Part shown: positions 1 through 6,719 of the stretch, piece after piece
Layout of the letters: each line of letters starts with the position of its first letter
Numbering within the stretch: position 1 is the stretch's first letter
DNA from: DATDCV01 sp036524155
Lineage (GTDB): Bacteria > Verrucomicrobiota > Verrucomicrobiia > Limisphaerales > UBA8199
Length of the DNA: 16,166 nucleotides
Direction: 5' to 3'
NCBI GenBank assembly: GCA_036524155.1
Contig: DATDCV010000026.1
Coordinates: 1-16,166 of the forward strand
Program-made: the position numbers and the translations under genes
The notes under the pieces: model-generated
Seen by the model: the letters and a program-made list of their open reading frames with translations, nothing else
Databases searched by the model: none
What the model was told of the DNA's origin: nothing

Positions 1-16
1 GACGTCATGAATGTTT

Positions 17-76
17 GCGCCGCGTGAGGGCACGCGGCCTACAGTCCCTTGAAGGCCGCGTGCCCTCACGCGGCGC
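17..76. repeat. 24-bp perfect inverted repeat (hairpin), dispersed-repeat type
   Basis: Positions 17-40 are the exact reverse complement of 53-76, separated by a 12-nt loop. The arms are very GC-rich (core GCGTGAGGGCACGC). No T-run follows either arm, so it is not a classic intrinsic terminator, though such a stable stem could still affect transcript ends. It lies downstream of the minus-strand GxxExxY gene. I infer that it belongs to a REP-like family scattered through the genome; only one copy is in this window. Confidence 0.85.
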
Positions 77-137
77 GACTTATGTCGGGGCGTATAGTGA
101 GGCGCAGCCTCGGACCAATCAATTCAAAGGCGACCGC

Positions 138-157
138 AACCACGGAATACACGGAAA
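138..157 (+). repeat. short A-rich repeat, inverted relative to copies at 592-620 and 738-766
   Basis: The 20 bases starting AACCACGGAATACACGGAAA recur in the opposite orientation at 592-620 and 738-766, where the unit is extended by one more AATACAC-type step. The GxxExxY gene (202-579) therefore sits between inverted copies of the same motif. Such flanking repeats could mark a mobile cassette boundary or simply be a common intergenic repeat; the sequence alone does not decide. Confidence 0.6.
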
Positions 158-201
158 CGGAAAAGCCTGCCTGCGCCTGGTTTGGCGATTGGCGCTGAAA
201 T

Positions 202-579
202 TCAGATCACAAACCTTTCGTGTTCCACGCCGGGGTAATGGCTGAAGTTGATGAGCAGCCCGACCTTCAGGCCGGTGGCGCGGAGGTAGTTCATCAACTG
301 TGCGCGATGCTCATCGGTCAGGGCGCTGACCGCCTTGATTTCGACGATCACCTTGCCGAAACAGATGAAATCCGCCCGGTAGGTCTGCCGGAGCGGCACT
401 CCCTTATAGCTAAGCCCCATCTCCTGCTGGGCCAGGAATTCAATGCTCTGCCTGGCCAACTCCAGTTCCAGGCACTCCTGATACACTGGCTCGACAAACC
501 CGCAGCCTTTCTCCTTATAGACCTCAAAACAGGCCCCAAGAATTCGATGTGTCTCCTGCTCCAGGATCAATTTACTCAT
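202..579 (-). CDS. GxxExxY family protein (PDDEXK-like)
   Basis: Encodes 125 residues. The family signature GFVEPVY (GxxExxY) lies near residue 28, and a later RADFICFGKVIVEIKAV stretch gives the D...ExK arrangement of a PD-(D/E)xK nuclease-like fold, as known for the PDDEXK_3/GxxExxY family. Length matches the usual 120-135 residues. The ATG at 577-579 was chosen because a good purine-rich ribosome site (GAGGAAAGGA) precedes it; the in-frame region upstream is repeat DNA and does not resemble the family. Cellular role is not established for this family; a nuclease or DNA-related role is inferred from the fold. It follows the large lipoprotein gene on the same strand by 265 nt, with a tandemly duplicated leader between them, so it probably has its own expression signals. 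No motif residue appears to be missing. Confidence 0.88.
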   Translation of the reverse strand: MSKLILEQETHRILGACFEVYKEKGCGFVEPVYQECLELELARQSIEFLAQQEMGLSYKGVPLRQTYRADFICFGKVIVEIKAVSALTDEHRAQLMNYLRATGLKVGLLINFSHYPGVEHERFVI

Positions 580-831
580 GGTCCTTTCCTCTTTCCGTGT
601 ATTCTGTGTATTCCGTGGTTTGTCCCATCTCGTCAGGATTCTTGTCTGAAACTCGACCTGCTTACAACGAGTTTTGAAGTTCAAGGACTTCGGTGCGTCT
701 CCTGCTCCAGGATCAGTTTACTCATGGTCCTTCCCACTTTCCGTGTATTCTGTGTATTCCGTGGTTTGTCCCATCTCGTCAGGATTCTTGTCTGAAACTC
801 GACCTGCTTACAACGAGTTTTGAAGTTCAAG
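540..831 (-). repeat. 146-bp tandem duplication of the GxxExxY gene start and leader
   Basis: Copy 1 (540-685) and copy 2 (686-831) align at a constant 146-base offset without gaps. I count six mismatches (542, 547, 550, 570, 587 and 590 against their +146 partners). All fall in the start-codon/RBS portion; the leader portion 597-685 is identical to 743-831. A GA dinucleotide occurs at both ends and the junction (540-541, 686-687, 832-833), consistent with a slippage or microhomology duplication. Copy 1 contains the working start of the GxxExxY gene; copy 2 carries a truncated second start. Confidence 0.92.
681..725 (-). pseudogene. truncated duplicate of the GxxExxY start (14-codon ORF)
   Basis: Within the second copy of the 146-bp duplication, an ATG at 723-725 with a purine-rich site just upstream (GGGAAGGA) opens a 14-codon frame, MSKLILEQETHRSP, then TGA at 681-683. 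The first 12 residues match the start of the GxxExxY protein; the last two come from the junction. It lies upstream of the real gene on the same strand, so a transcript reading both would have this mini-ORF in its leader. It is most simply a duplication remnant; leader-peptide function is speculation. Confidence 0.6.
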
Positions 832-844
832 GAGAGCGGGGGAA

Positions 845-3568
845 TCAGTCCTTTTCTTCTGTGGATTTCACCGCCCAATCGGGGTACGGCGCATCGGGAC
901 CCTTCATGGCGCGCCAGAGGATCCGGTTGAAAACGTCCTCGGGGCAGCGATCCACCTCGTCCAGGGGCAAGCGGCTGGACGCGAGGGCATCACGGCGGAG
1001 CACCGGGTGAGCGATTTTCTTCGGGTCCGGGTTCATTTGGTCGAGTGCAACCCGGTTGGGGACACTGGTGAAAGGCGTCAAGTCAGGGGAATCTGTGAAA
1101 CAGTCAAACATGGGTGTAGCGGTCGCATCCAACTGGTTCATTGGGGGCAAGCCGAGGATTAGTTCGATGGTGCGCACCAGGCTTGTCTGGTTGTACTGCG
1201 TGCTGATGGTCTGCCCTCGCTTGGTATAGGGACTCACGGCGTAACACGTCGTCCGGTAGCCGCTCACGTGGTCCCAGCCGGCCTGCGGATCGTCCTCGAT
1301 CGCAAACAGGACCGTATCGGGCCAGAACCGGCTATGGCTGAGCGCGTCAACTATGCGGCCCAGGGCGAGGTCGTTGTCCGCGATTTGGGCGCCGGGGGTC
1401 GGATACCCGAGGCTGGTGCCGGCGCTGTGGTCGTTCGGCAGAAACAGAATCGTGAGTTCGGGAAATCCACCGTTGGTCTCGAACTGGCGCAGCTCTCTGA
1501 TAAACTCGGCGGCTCGCATCACATCCGGAACTTTCAAGTCCCAGCCGACGGTGTTGGTATTGCTGTAGAGCCGCAACGTTTCGATCCCAGGCCGGGAGCC
1601 GAGCCGGGTGGCGCACGCACCGGTCTGGAAATCCTCCCAGTAGTCGCTCCATTTAATACCCCCCTTGCGTGTCCGATCTTTCCAGCCGGCCTCCGACAGC
1701 ATCCATTCCCCGTAGTTGCGGAAGCTTTTTCCGTGCAACAGGGCGTTGTCCCAGATGAACCCGGAGGAGGCCCAGCCCAGCGCATCGACATTGTCCTCGG
1801 TTTTCCCGCCGGGGTAACTGCGCGGCGTGCCGGAAGTGAGCTGGCGTTCGACGTACTCGTTCGCGATGGCGCTGTCGGTCCACTGATGGCCGTCGGCACT
1901 CTGCACACCCGAGCAGTAGGTGTTGTCAAGTAGGACGAATTCGCGGGCGAGCTTGTGCTGGTTGGGGGTGAATTTCTCTCCAAAAATGCAAAGCCCGGGA
2001 TCGCCGCGGCCCTCGGGCATGTCGCCGAGTATCTGGTCGTACGAGCGATTCTCCTTAATCACGTAAACGACATGCTTCAGCAGGCTTGGCTCGCCGACAC
2101 GTTCGGGCACGGGCCGGGCCGGCTGGCCGGGACGAGGCGGCAGCAACGCCTCGGCGAGTTTCGGATAGCGCATATTTCGCAGGGCGGCTTTTGTCAGATC
2201 GTCCAGGCGCTTGTCGTTCGGGACCGTCACCAATGAGACCGTGCCGTAGAAATCCTTGGTGTTGAGTTTCACCGGCTCGCGTGGCTTGAACGGTTTTGCG
2301 GCGCCAATGCCTTTAATGTTGGCCACGCAAAGCGTCTTGCGGCGAGTATCATATTGGACCGCGCCGGGGAACCACCCAACCGGGATGAGGCCCACAACTC
2401 TTGAAGCATTGTCTTCGGGCTCGAACTGAATCACCGCCACGGCGTTTTGGGTGCCGTTGCAGACGTAGAGCCTGCGGCCGGAGGGATCAAAAGCGAGCGC
2501 ATTCGGCTGGGCGCCGAAAAGATCGGCCGGAGTCTGACGAGCCCAGATTTTTTCAATGATCCGGTCCGTTCGCGTGTCGATCACACTGAGCGTGTCGCTG
2601 CCCGTGTTAGCCACGACCACGTAGTTCCCGCCCGGGGACACGGCCAGCGCGGAGGCATGCAACTCGACACCGAGTTCGGCTTTTACCTTGCCGGTGGCTA
2701 AGTCTACGACAGTAACCGAGCCTTCGATCGAGATGTGCCGCACCGGGTCCACCCGCACAACGGTTCCCTTTCCGGCGGGCGCCGTCAGATCGTCGGCCGC
2801 GGGACGCCGTCCGCCCCGGTTGCTGACGTAAGCCTTGGCGCCAGCGAGCACGACCTCAAACGGAGCGACGCCGGTGTCCCACGAGCGCAGCACCTTGCCC
2901 GTGCGCGCTTCCAGTTCATGCAACCGGTTACCCAGGTTGCCGACGACGTACAGCCTCTGGCCGTCGGATGAGATAGCCAATCCAGCCGGGATCTCTTTAT
3001 TCCGCTGAGGTGCGCCGGCGTCGGGCACGGGGAGGATCTCCGGGCGGCCTACCCGGGCAGTGGGTGTCGAATCGTACGCGCCGCCAACCGCTGGCTGGCT
3101 GACCGGGAACGCCCAGACCGTTCCGCCAGCGTCCGACAGGTAGATGCGGTCGCCGGCGGGAGAAAAGATGAGGCCCGTGAAACTCATAGCCGCCGTGATG
3201 GTGTTGGGGGCGCCGGTGGATAGGCGAACGGTTTGCACGACGTGACCATTGGACGGATCGATAAGCACCAGGAAATTGAGTTTGCCGGCGGCAGCCAACA
3301 ACGAGCCGTCGGGGCTCAGGGCCAGCGCCTGAGGACGCATGCCCGGCAGTTCAACCTGGAGACCGGCCGGCGTCAGCACCTGTCCGGTAGGCGTTTGATA
3401 CCGGTTCTCGCCCACACGTCCGACAGCGTGGGCCGGACTTCGCGGGATTTCTCCTCTCGACCTCCGCTGCTCAGGCGCCCGTTTGGCATCGCCTGCGCAG
3501 CCCGCCAACATGGCGGCCAGCAGTACAAGTAATGGGCGCGAAAAGTGAACGACTGCCGATTTGCACAT
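845..3568 (-). CDS. bifunctional YncE-like propeller / alkaline-phosphatase-family phosphoesterase lipoprotein
   Basis: Encodes 907 residues. The N-terminus has two basic residues, a hydrophobic stretch and a lipobox LAGC ending at Cys24, so export and lipid anchoring are predicted. Residues ~60-450 carry propeller repeats of the YVTN/YncE type (for example ALALSPDGSLLAAAGK near 81, TVVDLATGKV near 286, ANTGSDTLSVIDTRTDRI near 320). Residues ~495-860 form a PF04185-like phosphoesterase domain with VVYVIKENRSYDQILGD (500-516), QSADGHQW (556-563), NDHSAG (712-717) and EDDPQAGWDH (758-767), which in the alkaline phosphatase superfamily supply metal ligands and active-site residues. The fusion is a recognised family (bifunctional YncE/alkaline phosphatase); its substrate is unknown. 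The ATG at 3566-3568 is set by the signal peptide; the ribosome site is weak. It appears to be transcribed alone, with repeat DNA on both sides. Confidence 0.9.
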   Translation of the reverse strand: MCKSAVVHFSRPLLVLLAAMLAGCAGDAKRAPEQRRSRGEIPRSPAHAVGRVGENRYQTPTGQVLTPAGLQVELPGMRPQALALSPDGSLLAAAGKLNFLVLIDPSNGHVVQTVRLSTGAPNTITAAMSFTGLIFSPAGDRIYLSDAGGTVWAFPVSQPAVGGAYDSTPTARVGRPEILPVPDAGAPQRNKEIPAGLAISSDGQRLYVVGNLGNRLHELEARTGKVLRSWDTGVAPFEVVLAGAKAYVSNRGGRRPAADDLTAPAGKGTVVRVDPVRHISIEGSVTVVDLATGKVKAELGVELHASALAVSPGGNYVVVANTGSDTLSVIDTRTDRIIEKIWARQTPADLFGAQPNALAFDPSGRRLYVCNGTQNAVAVIQFEPEDNASRVVGLIPVGWFPGAVQYDTRRKTLCVANIKGIGAAKPFKPREPVKLNTKDFYGTVSLVTVPNDKRLDDLTKAALRNMRYPKLAEALLPPRPGQPARPVPERVGEPSLLKHVVYVIKENRSYDQILGDMPEGRGDPGLCIFGEKFTPNQHKLAREFVLLDNTYCSGVQSADGHQWTDSAIANEYVERQLTSGTPRSYPGGKTEDNVDALGWASSGFIWDNALLHGKSFRNYGEWMLSEAGWKDRTRKGGIKWSDYWEDFQTGACATRLGSRPGIETLRLYSNTNTVGWDLKVPDVMRAAEFIRELRQFETNGGFPELTILFLPNDHSAGTSLGYPTPGAQIADNDLALGRIVDALSHSRFWPDTVLFAIEDDPQAGWDHVSGYRTTCYAVSPYTKRGQTISTQYNQTSLVRTIELILGLPPMNQLDATATPMFDCFTDSPDLTPFTSVPNRVALDQMNPDPKKIAHPVLRRDALASSRLPLDEVDRCPEDVFNRILWRAMKGPDAPYPDWAVKSTEEKD

Positions 3569-3576
3569 CTTTAGCA

Positions 3577-3616
3577 GGCTACCCGTTCGCGACGCGGAGC
3601 GTCAATCATTGTTGAC
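3577..3616 (-). promoter_or_regulatory. possible promoter/operator for the YncE-phosphoesterase gene
   Basis: On the minus strand a TTGACG (3605-3600) resembles a -35 box, with a poor -10 candidate TAGCCT (3581-3576) at 18-nt spacing. The -35-like box overlaps a small dyad, GTCAA-N6-TTGAC (3601-3605 and 3612-3616), which could be an operator half-site pair. The evidence is only short-motif similarity in high-GC DNA, so this is a tentative mark. Confidence 0.18.
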
Positions 3617-3630
3617 TGGCGGCAGCACGA

Positions 3631-3655
3631 GGTCCGAAACCCGAAATCCGAAATC
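3631..3655 (+). repeat. short direct repeats of CCGAAAT/CCCGAAAT type
   Basis: A run of near-heptamer units (GTCCGAAAC, CCGAAAT, CCGAAAT). The same unit in reverse orientation (TTCGGAT/CTCGGAT) makes up 4820-4867. The two inverted blocks bracket the whole intergenic repeat region between the lipoprotein and symporter genes. Confidence 0.6.
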
Positions 3656-3730
3656 GTAAGTCTGAAATCAGGAGCCAAATCCAACCGCGTCGTTGCAGGC
3701 GGGAACAGAACGTCGGCCGGGCGTGGTTCC

Positions 3731-3936
3731 GTACTGTTGGTAGAAACGCGCGCGCCCCAATTACCCCCTTTTCTTCAGCAGCGCCGCCAGGGGTTTAACG
3801 CAAAGACGCCAAGACGCAGAGACGCAAGCGGATTTTTTTCAATGTCTTCTTGCGCCTCTGCGTCTCTGCGTCTTTGCGTTGAATCGAAAAACAAATAAAG
3901 GGGGTCTGGTGGGCGCTGCGTTTCTACCAACAGTAC
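3731..3936. repeat. inverted-ended element, copy 1 (206 bp)
   Basis: Ends are an 18-bp perfect inverted pair: GTACTGTTGGTAGAAACG at 3731-3748 and its reverse complement at 3919-3936. Inside is a second, 32-nt imperfect inverted pair (3797-3828 with 3849-3880) built from AAGACGC/GAGACGC steps, able to form a long stem with a ~20-nt loop. No coding capacity is evident. Size and ends are what a MITE-like, non-autonomous element would show; no flanking target duplication was convincing. Confidence 0.8.
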
Positions 3937-4095
3937 TGACACATGGTCGTCCAGCGTCTTTCTTCGCGCGCCAGTACCGTGAGTCTTCCCTGTTTCGGGC
4001 GCGAATGGCATCCCTCTTCTGCCGCGCTGGTGATTCCCCAATCCCAATGGCCCGGTTCTGTGCCGTTGGTAGAAACGTCTGTCGGGCCTGGTTCC

Positions 4096-4291
4096 GTACT
4101 GTTGGTAGAAACGCCCACGCCCCAATCACCCCCTTTTTCAGCGGCGCCGCCAGGGGTCTAACGCAAAGACGCCAAGACGCAGAGACGCAAGCGGAATTTT
4201 TTCAATTTCTTCTTGCGCCTCTGCGCCTCTGCGCTGAATTGAAAAACAAATAAAGGGGGCCTAGTGGGCGCTGCGTTTCTACCAACAGTAC
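4096..4291. repeat. inverted-ended element, copy 2 (196 bp)
   Basis: The same 18-bp ends lie at 4096-4113 and 4274-4291. The inner left arm (4160-4191) is intact, but the inner right arm (from 4212) lacks about 9-10 bases that copies 1 and 3 have, which explains the shorter length and breaks the full stem. Confidence 0.8.
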
Positions 4292-4450
4292 TGACACATG
4301 GTCGTCCAGCGTTTTTCTTCGCGCGCCAATGCCGTGAGTCTTGCCTGCTTCGGGCTCGAATGGCATCCCTCTTCTGCCGCGCTGATGATTCCCCAATTCC
4401 AATGGCCCGGTTCTATGCCGGTGGTAGAAACGTCGGTCGGGCGTGGTTCC

Positions 4451-4657
4451 GTACTGTTGGTAGAAACGCCCACGCGCCAATTACCCCCTTTTTTCAGCGG
4501 CGCCGCCAGGGGGGTTTAACGCAAAGACGCCAAGACGCAGAGACGCAAGCGGAATTTTTTCAATGTCTTCTTGCGCCTCTGCGTCTCTGCGTCTTTGCGT
4601 TGAATTGAAAAACAAATAAAGGGGGCCTGGTGGGCGCTGCGTTTCTACCAACAGTAC
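4451..4657. repeat. inverted-ended element, copy 3 (207 bp)
   Basis: The 18-bp ends lie at 4451-4468 and 4640-4657, with inner arms at 4518-4549 and 4570-4601. After the right end the sequence follows the spacer for about 23 bases (to about 4680) and then diverges into unrelated sequence. Confidence 0.8.
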
Positions 4658-4680
4658 TAACACATGGTCGTCCAGCGTTT

Positions 4681-4819
4681 GGAGTGCGTGCAGCTTGCTG
4701 CCGCTTTCGGTTCGCTAAACAGACAGGAGGATCGCGCACTGAGTGATCAGCCAGGGCCGCAGGGATCGTAGCTTCCCTCGCAAACATGGTCTCTCATGCC
4801 TGTGGTCCGGCCTTCGGGT
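4681..4819. other. intergenic remainder with a small REP-like stretch
   Basis: The left part (about 4677-4712) contains GCAGCTTGCTGC in a GC-rich setting, able to form a short stem; I suspect another dispersed repeat family. The rest, up to the CTCGGAT repeats, shows no ORF, RNA gene or site that I recognise. Confidence 0.35.
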
Positions 4820-4867
4820 CTCGGACTTCGGATTTCTTTCGGATTTCGGATCTCGGATCTCGGATTT
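4820..4867 (-). repeat. CTCGGAT/TTTCGGAT short tandem repeats abutting a stop codon
   Basis: Seven- to eight-base units (TCGGACT, TCGGATTT, TTTCGGAT, CTCGGAT) run directly up to the symporter gene, whose TAA stop (4866-4868) shares the last bases of the repeat. It is the inverse of the 3631-3655 block. The repeat appears to have inserted or expanded immediately at the 3' end of the coding region. Confidence 0.6.
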
Positions 4868-6692
4868 AAATTGTGCGCGCCGGCTCCTTGGCCCATAACC
4901 GGGTGATCACACGGACGAGCACGATTCCACTGGCGACCAACACGGCGAAGAGCAACGCGGCCATGGAGAGCCGGCCATAGAGGATACTGCCGACGGTGAA
5001 GAGAGAGGACCAAATCACGGCGCAGCCGGCGCTCCAGCCCAAAAGGGCCAGCGGAATATTCTCGTGGGTCGCCTCCGCTTCCGCCTTCGAGATGCCTGCT
5101 TCCTCGCGAATGCGCCGCCAGCCGGGTCCAAACGGACGGACCTTCCGATAGAATTCGATCAAGGTGCGGCGCTCGGTTTGTGGCCCGAAGAAGGCCGTCA
5201 ACATCCAACAGACCGTGGTGACGGCGATGGTGATCAGGAGGGCATGATGGGTGCTGAAGGCAACGCCGCTGTGTTTTTTGAGCACCAACAGCAGGAGGGA
5301 GATCGAAAACGAACTGACCATGGCGACCACCTCGCACCAGGCAGTGATACGCCACCAGAACCAGCGCAGCAGATACAGCAAGCCGGTTCCGGCGCCCACC
5401 TGCAGGATGATGTCAAAGTTGTCTTTGGCAGATTCCATGAGGTAAACCATTCCGGCCGAAACGAAAAAGAGGCCAACAGTGGCGAGGCGGCCGGCAAGGA
5501 CACACTGTTTTTCGGTGGCATCCTTGCGGATGAACCGACGGAAGAAGTCATGCACGAGGTAGGACGATCCCCAATTCAGGTGCGTAAGGATAGTGGACGA
5601 GTTGGCGGCAATCAAGCCGCCCACCATGAGCCCCACAAAGCCCGCAGGCAGGAACTTAAGCATGGCGGGATAAGCGATGTCATGACCCAGCAGTTTCGGG
5701 TCGAGGTTGGGGAACGCCTTTTGGATGTCGGACAACTGCGGGTAGACGATGAGCGAGCACAGGCCGACAAGGATCCACGGCCAGGGCCGCAGCACATAGT
5801 GCGCGACATTGAAAAACAGGACGGCGCCAAGTGAATCGCGCTCCGATTTCGAAGCGAGCATGCGTTGGGCGATGTAGCTGCCGCCGCCCGGTTCGGCGCC
5901 GGGATACCACGTAGCCCACCACTGCACGGCGATGGGCATGATGAAAATGGCCACGGCGATGTCCCAGTTGTTCGTGAAATCCGGCAGGAAATTAAGATAA
6001 TGCAGCGCGGCGGTGCCGTCGGGGCTGGGCAGAGGGGCAGAGAGCTTCTCCACGAGCACTCCGAGGCCGCCCACGCCCTGGACCGCAAAATACGCGGCGG
6101 CGATGACGGCGGTCATCTTGATAAAAAACTGGACCATGTCGATTACGAGCACCCCCCAAAGGCCCGAGTGAGCGGCGAACACCACGTTCAATAACCCCAC
6201 CGCCAGCAACGTCTGCCAGCGGGGCAGGCCGAAGAGGACGTTCGCGATCTTGCAGGCCGCGAGATTCACCGACGCCATGATGACGCAGTTGAAAAAGAGA
6301 CCAAGATACACGGAACGGAACCCGCGCACCACGCTCGCCGCCTTCCCGGAATACCGGATCTCATAAAACTCGAGGTCCGTCATCACCCCGGAGCGGCGCC
6401 ACAGCCGGGCATAAAAGAACACCGTCGCAACTCCGGTCAGAACAAAGGCCCACCACACCCAATTACCCGCCACGCCTCGCTGGCGGACAATATCCGTAAC
6501 CAGATTTGGTGTGTCGCTGCTGAAAGTTGTCGCCACCATTGAGAGTCCCGCCAGCCACCAGGGCACCGCCCGGCCGGATACGAAGAACTCGGAGGTGTTT
6601 TTGCCGGCGCGCTTGCCGAAGAAGAGCGCGGGAACGAAGCAAATGAGGAGGGAGACACCGACAATCAACCAATCGATGAGTTGCAGTTTCAT
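4866..6692 (-). CDS. sodium:solute symporter (SSS family)
   Basis: Encodes 608 residues, mostly hydrophobic, with about 13-15 membrane segments. It is a sodium-coupled inner-membrane importer of the SSS family (TC 2.A.21). The signature SGRAVPWWLAGLSMVATTFS (39-58) with SDTPNLVTD after it marks the broken first core helix, and AANSSTILTHLNWGSSYLV (362-380) followed by HDFFRRF matches the TM8 region holding the sodium-site serine/threonine residues. The 608-residue length, with a cytoplasmic stretch around 505-548 before the last helices, fits the longer planctomycete/verrucomicrobial subgroup. Start ATG at 6690-6692 gives a proper first helix; no clear ribosome site is seen. It follows the DUF5107 gene by 27 nt, so it is probably the last gene of a three-gene transcript. 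Substrate is not readable from sequence; a sugar or organic acid is plausible from context. Confidence 0.92.
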   Translation of the reverse strand: MKLQLIDWLIVGVSLLICFVPALFFGKRAGKNTSEFFVSGRAVPWWLAGLSMVATTFSSDTPNLVTDIVRQRGVAGNWVWWAFVLTGVATVFFYARLWRRSGVMTDLEFYEIRYSGKAASVVRGFRSVYLGLFFNCVIMASVNLAACKIANVLFGLPRWQTLLAVGLLNVVFAAHSGLWGVLVIDMVQFFIKMTAVIAAAYFAVQGVGGLGVLVEKLSAPLPSPDGTAALHYLNFLPDFTNNWDIAVAIFIMPIAVQWWATWYPGAEPGGGSYIAQRMLASKSERDSLGAVLFFNVAHYVLRPWPWILVGLCSLIVYPQLSDIQKAFPNLDPKLLGHDIAYPAMLKFLPAGFVGLMVGGLIAANSSTILTHLNWGSSYLVHDFFRRFIRKDATEKQCVLAGRLATVGLFFVSAGMVYLMESAKDNFDIILQVGAGTGLLYLLRWFWWRITAWCEVVAMVSSFSISLLLLVLKKHSGVAFSTHHALLITIAVTTVCWMLTAFFGPQTERRTLIEFYRKVRPFGPGWRRIREEAGISKAEAEATHENIPLALLGWSAGCAVIWSSLFTVGSILYGRLSMAALLFAVLVASGIVLVRVITRLWAKEPARTI

Positions 6693-6719
6693 TGCGTTGC
6701 TGGCCGCGAGATTCCGCTG

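Larger units (their letters stand above)
3711..4680. repeat. tandem array of three inverted-ended elements with two near-identical spacers
   Basis: The period is 365 then 355 bases. Three elements (3731-3936, 4096-4291, 4451-4657) alternate with two 159-bp spacers (3937-4095, 4292-4450) that closely resemble each other; partial spacer sequence also precedes the first element (from about 3711) and follows the last (to about 4680). Each spacer ends with a second, imperfect copy of the terminal motif (around 4064-4077 and 4421-4431). No long ORF here resembles a protein family, and reading frames are not preserved between copies, so I treat the region as non-coding. Confidence 0.9.

Noticed and set aside
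220..795. 191-codon plus-strand ORF opposite the GxxExxY gene
   Set aside because: It is antisense to a well-supported gene and runs through the duplicated leader; its residues repeat because of the DNA duplication.
3930..3960. Six-codon ORF MCQYCW ending in each element end (minus strand)
   Set aside because: Present in copies 1 and 2 but interrupted by a stop in copy 3, so it is not conserved as a peptide.
3775..4663. Several ORFs of 60-124 codons on both strands (for example 3879-4253 plus, 3775-4125 minus, 4202-4480 minus, 4264-4608 plus)
   Set aside because: They are translations of the tandem elements and their AAGACGC-type stems; frames differ between copies, composition is Arg-rich and there is no ribosome site or family resemblance.
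3711..4680. CRISPR-like regularly spaced repeats
   Set aside because: Repeats are ~200 bp with inverted ends, and the spacers are near-identical to each other, the opposite of a CRISPR array; no cas gene is present.
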